A DNA stretch of 64,000 bases from contig MCFE01000300.1 in the NCBI GenBank assembly GCA_002104905.1, positions 1-64,000 on the forward strand. Reading direction: 5' to 3'. Within the stretch, counting starts at the first letter, position 1. Each line of letters starts with the position of its first letter. The translations under genes were made by a program, and so were the position numbers. This document shows, piece by piece, positions 57,676 to 64,000 of this stretch. Source of the stretch: Basidiobolus meristosporus CBS 931.73. Lineage: Eukaryota; Basidiobolomycota; Basidiobolomycetes; Basidiobolales; Basidiobolaceae. The notes under the pieces were generated by a model. That model was not told the DNA's origin. It saw nothing but the letters and a program-made list of their open reading frames with translations, and made no database searches.

Positions 57676-58775
57676 TGTTGAAATATTGGACTATTGGGTA
57701 TCACTAAGCAGCTAAAAATTTACTTAACAATTCTATACCAATGTTGGTCACTATAGGACTTATTTGCAGCCCCAACTTTGCCAGTTTCTTCACATCTATG
57801 ATCCTCTGATAATTCCTCTATAATGTAGATCAAATTTACACTTTACCACACATTATGTACTAACCCTGAAACTATTGCAGAATGCTACTGAATGCTAAGA
57901 AACCCTCCTTACTTAGTGTTGCCAGCGGTGTTGTGGTGTAGAGGTACTCCTGGGAGAAGCTACACAACTCAAGGTGTGTGAGGTGTCTGATGGGTGCAAT
58001 AACCTCTGTGTCTAAACTGCTGGTGTCTTTGTCAATATGTCACTATGGTAAAAGCTCCTGCTTCTCTAGCTTCCTAGGTGCTCCAAGTGTCTCCAAAGGC
58101 CTCTGTGTGTCTTGTGCACTACCCTGAAAAGCTCCTTGATGGCAGGTCTGAGATGTACTGTTGAAGGCAGGTGCAGTGATCAACTGCTAATCAATAAGGT
58201 AGAAGAGTTACTGATAGAAGGGATGATTTATTGATGAGGGATTGCTTTCCCTTAAATACTTTTCCTGATTGCCGAGTGATTACTAATGACAAGGTTCTAG
58301 AAGATTCTAGGTATCAGTGGAATTCTTGATGACATCACTATGAGCTAAAAATATGCCAAGAATGTCCTGGAAGGTTCTAAAAGGCACAGCACTCTCAACC
58401 AATCAGGAATCAGTAGTCTGAAACCTGTGCAACATAGAAATACCATATATGGTATTGAAATGGTAGGAATGGTAACACAGACCTAGGTCATGTGTCACGG
58501 GTACTGACGCGGGTACTTGCCTTATATAGGTACATCTACTGATCACAAGGCTGAATAACATCTGGGATAACTAATGCTAATAACTAATCAGGGTAAACAT
58601 CATATGGGGATAATACTGATAATATGGGCAAAAGAAGAATGGGATAATACTGATAAGATAAAATATGGATAAGTATATCATAATGACTATATGAATAAAC
58701 TTGTCTGTGGGAGGTATGTTTACCCCACCACAGCGGTATTACTATTACAAAGGTATATATACTGATCCTCATCAT
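57676..58775 (+). repeat. 3' LTR of copia element 3, interrupted
   Basis: TGTTGAAATATTGGACTATT follows the decayed polypurine tract CTGAGAGGCAA. LTR sequence runs to about 57924, is interrupted by the 804-bp solo LTR, and resumes at 58737 (TATTACTATTACAAAGG) before fading out near 58775. Confidence 0.7.
57929..58732. repeat. Solo LTR (804 bp) of a third retrotransposon family
   Basis: It begins TGTTGTGGTGTAG and ends TTTACCCCACCACA, imperfect inverted ends of TG…CA type. GCGG occurs on both sides (57925-57928 and 58733-58736) as a 4-bp target duplication. Excision in silico rejoins the copia LTR words seen in the 5' LTR. It has no coding frame and is unlike LTR families 1 and 2. Confidence 0.7.
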
Positions 58776-61099
58776 GAGACAATTCATATACTGCAGTTGT
58801 TTTATTGTTTATTGTAGATGGAGTGAAAGTCCCACAAGCAGGCAAGGATCATTGTCAGGTTATTGTGGCCAAATGAAATGCCATCAGAAGAGCTTGAGAC
58901 ATCAATATGCATACATAAAGGCTACAGCACCTCATTGGAGTAGTGCTCAAGAGAATACACTTGAATGCTGAAAGTGCCTATTGGCAGTATTTGGCAATCA
59001 GGAGAGGTAGGACCTTTATTATAGTGATACAATGCCTATTCAGCACCTCACATATCTTGATTTGTATAGCTTTGCCTCAAACTGCTCCAATATCATCATG
59101 ATGCTGTCTTTAATGGACAGAGTAGATTCTACTGACAGGAAAAGTTTCAGTGCCATCATATCAACTGGTAATCAAGATGCCTACAGAGGAGCTATTACAC
59201 ACTAATAGGTGCCTCAACTGGCTGCAGCACATCTTGAAGGGCAGTATTTAAGAAAATGTAATAAGGCACAGAAAATTGAAAGGCTAGCAGTTGAGGTGCA
59301 AGACCTTGCAGAGCCACCTGAGGACCAGGTGGCATGGTAGTCAGTAAACTAATAATAGTTAAAAGTGGCAAGGCTCCTGCTAAGCTCATGAGCAAGGAAG
59401 ATCATACCTCATGCACTAACTGAATGGTGAAGTTGAGTATGAATACTTTTGCATATTATCACAGGCCTCTGTAGCTGGAATCTGAGCACCATAAGCCTCA
59501 GGTACTAGATGCAAGTCCTCACTCTTACAGCGCTCTAATATATCATGCACAAATTGCACCTAAGTAGGTACTTAAGTAGTGATTTTCTCCGGTATGGCAG
59601 GTGAAACACAACAGATATCATGTATGAAGATACAGAAACAGGTTATAGAGTCTTTGGTATGTTTTGAGACTGCTACTCCTCTCTGCTATGCTATGGCTCT
59701 GTTGGGCATTGAAAGCTCAAGCTAATATGAAGCACACTCTGCAAGTACCATATATCAACAAGTCCTTACAATCCTTGAGAATGCCTGTCAACATTCCTAT
59801 TATGATATGCAGCTCTGTACCAGTCCTTACCCACATGAAGCTGGTAATCTGTTAGGCCTAAAAGACCAATTCTTTGCTCAGAAATACCCAGTTCTAATTG
59901 TCTGAGATTTAATGCTGTTCAAGTAGTACCTATCAATGAAATATCCCCTTACTTTAGTGTTGTTACTAATGAGACACATGTACTTGAGCTGTGTAGTGCT
60001 GATTACTATGATATACTGCCTTAAATATCAACAATACTCCCCACTACTATATAGTACCTACTGGCACAGAGCTAGCACACTTTTGCAACCTAACAGGGTA
60101 TGTTTACAGTATGGGCACTTTTTGAAAGGGACTTTTCCAACAGAAAGATGGTGCTGGGTACTGAAAAGCTCATATTGTACTCTGTGTGCTCACTAGTGAC
60201 TGCAATGGTGCAGTGCTGGTTAAGACTGTGATATGTAGCAGTACTAGTGATATAGTCACAGTGTATAGCCTCCTAACATGTCAAATTTTTGCTGAGATCC
60301 ACAATTGCAAGGCTCTACTTTGTCAGCTAGAAAAGTCTTAGTTTGTAATATCATGGGTCATGGTTTTCAGGCAGCTCACTGTGCAATGCAAATGACAAAA
60401 GGCTAGAGATCATCAAACACAACAATTGAGAATATGCACAGCATCCCTAAGAGCTGCACATTACATGCTCAGCTAGATCAAGTGTTATACCCAATCAAAG
60501 CACAATGATAAGCCTAGTGAGAAAGAACCACCATCCAGAATTGCAGGAATATACTAATAAGTATTCCTCAGAAGCTGTGTGCAATCAGCTATGACCTGGA
60601 GTACTTTCTGCCTGATTTAATATTCCCAGGTGCTCTGATTGCCTAGGTGTTGGGCATTGGTGCTTTGCAATTGGAAAATTTGAGTCTTCTGTAGTATTCT
60701 ACAATAACAATGGTAAAATCAAGATGTGAGTGTAAATAGATTTTACTACTTGAGAATTGTTTCATTAAATAGTGCTACAGTATAGCAGAGGGGTACAGCA
60801 TGCCATTATTTGGCTGCAAAGTGTGCAACATTACTCCACTTCTTCAAACATGAAGAAGCTGAAGTCCAAATGGGCATAACCATTCAAGATCATCAAAAAA
60901 TGTCCATTTCAACTTACCAACTATAAATAGAATATACAAGTGAATAATCAAGGAGATTCAATAGATATAGACAGACTTAAGTGTGCAAGACCTACTGACA
61001 GTGCTGAACCAGCAAGATGTCTGATTTACAAAAAAAGAGATTTCAGCAAACCCTCTCAGCAATAATAGGGAATAATGTAATTATCTGTTGCTTGCATGT
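58776..61099. other. AT-rich repeat-like sequence without recognised features
   Basis: About 2.3 kb without an ORF above background and without similarity I can recognise to the copia families of this window. Its base composition (AT-rich, few CpG) equals that of the decayed elements, so it is probably old transposon sequence. Confidence 0.3.
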
Positions 61100-61490
61100 T
61101 TAAGTATGATCAGTTTTAAGTCAAATCAATTATATGAATGTTAAGTTCTCAATATATCTGTATATTCTACCAAGTGAGTATTATTAGTCAGCAGACAAAT
61201 CAGTAGATCTCTATCAATCAAAAAAGGTATGTTAAGCATGATCAATTGAGTGATGACAATCCATTTGATTGAGTCATCTGCTACAGCCTACATTAGGATA
61301 TACAGTTGGTCAGCAATTCATCTGGCAAAATGTATATAAGGAGCTGCTGGAGCCTCAGTGATATTCAGTTTGGGTTTTAGCAAATTCAATACTAGCTAAA
61401 TTCTTAATACTTACACAGAACCTATATCAAGACTTGTACAGTAGACTTTTAGCAACAAGTGTTTGGCCTTTTGATTATCTAAGACTTGGG
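61100..61490 (+). repeat. Probable gypsy-type LTR, copy A
   Basis: It shares with 63059-63415 the words AGTCAAATCAAT, GAGCTGCTGGAGCCT/AAGCTGCTGGAGCCT, CAATACTAGCTAAA and ATCAAGACT. The second copy directly precedes a Ty3/gypsy gag, so both are read as LTRs of that family. Boundaries approximate. Confidence 0.55.
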
Positions 61491-61728
61491 TTGAAGAGAG
61501 CTAGTAGCAGTAGATATGCTGGTACAGAGGGTATAAGTAACTTGGATCAGGCTTAGAGAACTAGACTCAGATACTCCAGCATATTCTCCTACCCAAGGGT
61601 GTTCAGCAACAGGTCTTGTGACAGCAGTATTTTGGATACCTTCTCAATGAGGATTGACAGACCTCCGGAGGGAAGAAGTGCACTTTTTCTGACAAATAGA
61701 AGGCAAATAGTGTGAATTTCAGGCACAA

Positions 61729-62073
61729 TTGGACACTGAAAGCTGTATCATCTGGATTAGTTGGTCTTTTGCTGAAAGTAGGCATGACAAGGCACTCTGG
61801 GTGGGAGGCCATTCTGAGCTCCATAGGGAAGAGAAGTTTATGACAGACCTAACTTCTATAGTTGAGGACTGCTGGAGATTAGGATGTATCCCAGTTTATA
61901 GGAAGCCAAAAAATGGAGTGCTTAGAAGGGGGCCAAAGTTTTGTAAGAAGATAATTAACTATTTCAGAGTAAGTGTAGAGCATGTATTTGGATATCTAAG
62001 AAAGCTTAGCATAGTTGCAGAAAAATATAGAGGAAAGCTTATACAGACAAAAGCCACAAAATATCTAAAATAA
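61729..62073 (+). pseudogene. PIF/Harbinger-like transposase fragment (DDE_Tnp_4 type)
   Basis: An open frame of 114 codons, whose start codon is arbitrary, contains AESRHDKALWVGG, then CIPVYRKPKNGVLRRGPKFC and KKIINYFRVSVEHVFGYLRK and AEKYRGK. The RVxVEHVxGxLKxxxI block with its Glu is the C-terminal third of the DDE endonuclease of PIF/Harbinger and IS5-like transposons. N-terminal catalytic Asp regions are not seen, so it is a fragment. Family assignment rests on this block only. Confidence 0.55.
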
Positions 62074-62334
62074 TCAAGAGACTGGATAGTTCACTGTACA
62101 ATCATACAATCATACAAGAAGACATCTACTGCAAGAAATGTATATGGTTTGTTTGAAAATTAAATAAAGCAAGAAAGCACTGGTCTTGGCAATCTAGTTA
62201 AGATTTAGCTATGATATCAGTAACTTTATCCCACTGTTAGCTTCCTGGAAGATACTAAAGTACTAGCTGTTGCCCTAAGTGACCAGATTGATTCAACATA
62301 ATAAACTGGCTGATACTTTGTGACATTATTTGGC

Positions 62335-62640
62335 AGAACCTACAATTAACCTAGCTTAGTCATGTAAGTGATTTCCTACAGATCTTTAAGAATCATGACC
62401 TAGCTTGCTGCTGGGACTTGCTGAGAAAATTTTTGCCAAACTATCAGGCACCTCAAACATGTATATGCACAAAGCCACCCAAACAACCTCAAGCTTTGCT
62501 CATATGGTTTTGGACCTTTTTGAGTGTATTACATGGGCAGCTCTTGCCAAGAGTAAAGTGTAAGCACAACTTTGACATTTGTTGTATCATCAAGTGAATA
62601 CCATATTAACTACTTGCGTCCCCAATGACATGATATCTCT
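62335..62640 (+). repeat. Degenerate family-1 copia LTR, plus orientation
   Basis: Order of words matches the family-1 LTR: TAACCTAGCTTAGTCATG, AATCATGACC, CCAAACTATCAGGCACC, CAAACAACCTCAAGCTTTGC, ATCATCAAGTGAATACCATA. Many substitutions; an old solo LTR. Confidence 0.5.
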
Positions 62641-63058
62641 ATAAGACATTTGCTATATGCTTATTGCATGTAGTGATCTTGTTGGTCACATGCAACATCC
62701 ACCACATACAGCAGTAGAAGCATGGCTGAACAACTACTGGCCATAAAATTCAGCACATCAAGCAGTGCTTTACTCTAAAATGGCCATGTTGACAGTGTGC
62801 CCACAGATAGTGATGCTGCAGACTACTCAAGCACTCCATCAAGTAGACAAAAGAAATATCTGTAAGCTGCTAATGGACTTTATTGCTCAGGCAGGTACAT
62901 ATGTGGCAAATGCAGTACCACAAGTAGGCGTGCAGTAAGTGATGGTATTAACATCATCATCACCAGTACTGGCAAGTTTGTTGTCCACACATAACAATGC
63001 ATTAACAAAGGAATTAGGTTCAGTGGCTGCTATGATATGCCACTTGAACGTTTAGCTA
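62641..63058. other. Unassigned AT-rich sequence
   Basis: About 420 bp between two LTR-type repeats. I see no gene or repeat relationship here. Confidence 0.3.
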
Positions 63059-63415
63059 AGGTATGATTTTTAGTCAAATCAATAAGTTTTATGTTTAGCC
63101 TATTTATAAAGCAGTGTTGTCAATTAAGTCAGTAATTTGGTCAGCAGATGAATCTGCAGTTTTTGATGGGCAGAAATTGGTAAATTAAGTAAGTTCTAAT
63201 TGGTTGATGAAGATGTAATTGAATGAGTCTGCCCCACAGCCTATATTAGGAAAGACAATAAGAGAGCCACTGATCTGACAAGATATATGTAACAAGCTGC
63301 TGGAGCCTTAATCAAGATCAGTTCCAGCTTAAGTGAATACAATACTAGCTAAACTCCCTTATCTACTACAGCTCTTACATCAAGACTAGTAATATTGTTA
63401 GCTGTGATAACCTGA
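63059..63415 (+). repeat. Probable 5' LTR of a Ty3/gypsy element, copy B
   Basis: Related to 61100-61490 and followed within about 30 bp by a gag-like frame. It reads GCCTATATTAGGAAAGACAA and GATATATGTAACAAGCTGCT where copy A has close variants. The exact ends were not resolved. Confidence 0.55.
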
Positions 63416-63439
63416 GACCTCCCTCCTGAGGAAAGAAAA

Positions 63440-64000
63440 AGCCTCCCTCAAGATGGTAGAAAACCAAGATTGGAAGAATGCCATGCTGCAAATTTTGGCC
63501 CAACAGCAACAATAACTGCATATCCTAAGCCAGCAGCAACAAGGGATGGCTACCATGGACCAGAGTCTGCAAAGCCCTGTCAAGAGCAACTTTGATGTGA
63601 AGGTCACTTGTTACTATGATAGAGTCAATGAAAATCTGGAAACTTGGCTATTTCAGATTGAAGAAGCTTTAAAGGCTGAAGGAATATCCCCAGAAAGCTA
63701 GTTGTATTATGCAGATTCTTACTTGCCAGATGCAGCTTTACAGAGGTACCACAATAACTGGGCAGCCACTTTATTAGGATACTCTACCTGGAACAAATCT
63801 GTGTTGGAAATTTAACATTCTTTTGAGCTCCCTCACCAGCAGAAACTACTAATTCCAAAGCAAAAGACTCTCAGACAGAAAGGAATAGTTCATGAATGTT
63901 GTGCATTACACTCAAAATTTAGCCAATTTTACTCCATTAGAAAATCTAGTACTTAGTCATGATCTCACACTTGAACATCAAAGTTAGATCAGATTTTTTG
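63440..64000 (+). mobile_element. Ty3/gypsy gag remnant (runs off window end)
   Basis: The plus strand from about 63450 gives MVENQDWKNAMLQILAQQQQ, then VCYYDRVNENLETWLFQIEE-like sequence (starting near 63607), EGISPES, YLPDAALQRYHNNW and HSFELPHQQKLLIPKQKTLR. This fits the gag core of chromovirus-like gypsy elements (F.G…V..WL.Q.E..L…, …L…A..WW, …F…F). Several in-frame stops show decay. The remainder of the element lies beyond the window. Confidence 0.65.

Larger units (their letters stand above)
54963..58775 (+). mobile_element. Ty1/copia family 2, element 3 (plus strand, internal deletion)
   Basis: Plus-strand order: 5' LTR 54963-55330, primer site 55331-55343, gag from ATG 55364 (MLTSSSKQNNTSIFPVKDRY; SFERKIFR-like region then stops), zinc knuckle CNYCKKPGYWAREYKKK near 56055 with His and last Cys both replaced by Tyr, protease/pre-integrase remnants (about 56200-56560), then directly RT (ALAAVHSLDLHQMDVKTAFL, about 56715-56780) and RNase H (VVAGIDSQFMQNHGSDYIRV, about 57062; TTEAEYIAACQ near 57330). 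The integrase and early RT are deleted. The 3' LTR starts 57676 and is split by a solo LTR of another family. Non-autonomous. Confidence 0.8.

Noticed and set aside
31900-64000. Host genes among the many 60-120-codon open frames of the repeat half
   Set aside because: Those with recognisable similarity are pieces of copia, gypsy or Harbinger proteins; the rest are of random length in AT-rich decayed sequence, many without ATG.
1-64000. tRNA, rRNA and CRISPR features
   Set aside because: No A/B-box pair with a cloverleaf, no conserved rRNA segment and no regularly spaced short repeats were found by eye. A covariance-model scan would settle small RNAs.

Overview
The window reads as nuclear DNA of a fungus. 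The genes carry many short spliceosomal introns (mostly about 50-90 bp, GTAAG-like donors, CTAAC/CTAAT-like branch sites, YAG acceptors). The gene set includes the DASH kinetochore subunit Dad2, the GPI inositol acyltransferase Gwt1, V-ATPase subunit a and the pseudouridine synthase Pus7. I do not assign a phylum. Calponin-homology/spectrin-like/GAR proteins and three V-ATPase a paralogs side by side are not a yeast-like content. All exon models were built by hand from frames, splice sites and paralog comparison.

Gene-dense half (1-31.7 kb, mixed base composition, CpG common). Minus strand: the 5' part of an intronless V-ATPase a gene (1-1122), a pseudokinase-like gene (5901-7627), GWT1 (8518-10325), two complete V-ATPase a genes in tandem (10578-13400 and 13917-17183), and two tandem paralogs ending in a GAR (GAS2-related) microtubule-binding domain (17626-20980 and 21545-28236). 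Plus strand: a long kinase-like gene (1972-5779) converging on its smaller relative, DAD2 (7990-8406), PUS7 (28820-30765) and a small secreted protein (31085-31696). Two local duplication histories stand out: V-ATPase a (three paralogs with 13, 5 and, in the visible part, 0 introns) and the GAR pair, which share an 11-nt microexon inside the GAR domain.

Repeat half (about 31.9-64 kb, AT-rich, CpG visibly scarce, no intact gene seen). It is a nested graveyard of Ty1/copia elements of two related families. Family 1 has LTRs of about 347 bp at 33-45 kb; family 2 has LTRs of about 370 bp at 47-58.8 kb. Added to these are solo LTRs with target-site duplications, a 211-bp MITE, Ty3/gypsy remnants (about 54 kb and 63-64 kb), a PIF/Harbinger-like transposase fragment (about 61.8 kb) and an unclassified repeat present in several copies. 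Copia primer-binding sites match the anticodon arm of initiator tRNA-Met, as in Drosophila copia.

The genes do not form one pathway. V-ATPase a subunits serve vacuolar/Golgi acidification; Gwt1 serves GPI-anchor synthesis in the ER; Dad2 and the GAR proteins act on microtubules; Pus7 modifies RNA. The most noteworthy items are the conserved GAR microexon, the stepwise intron loss among the V-ATPase a paralogs, the one-base frame break in GWT1, and the half-tRNA type primer sites with nested insertions.
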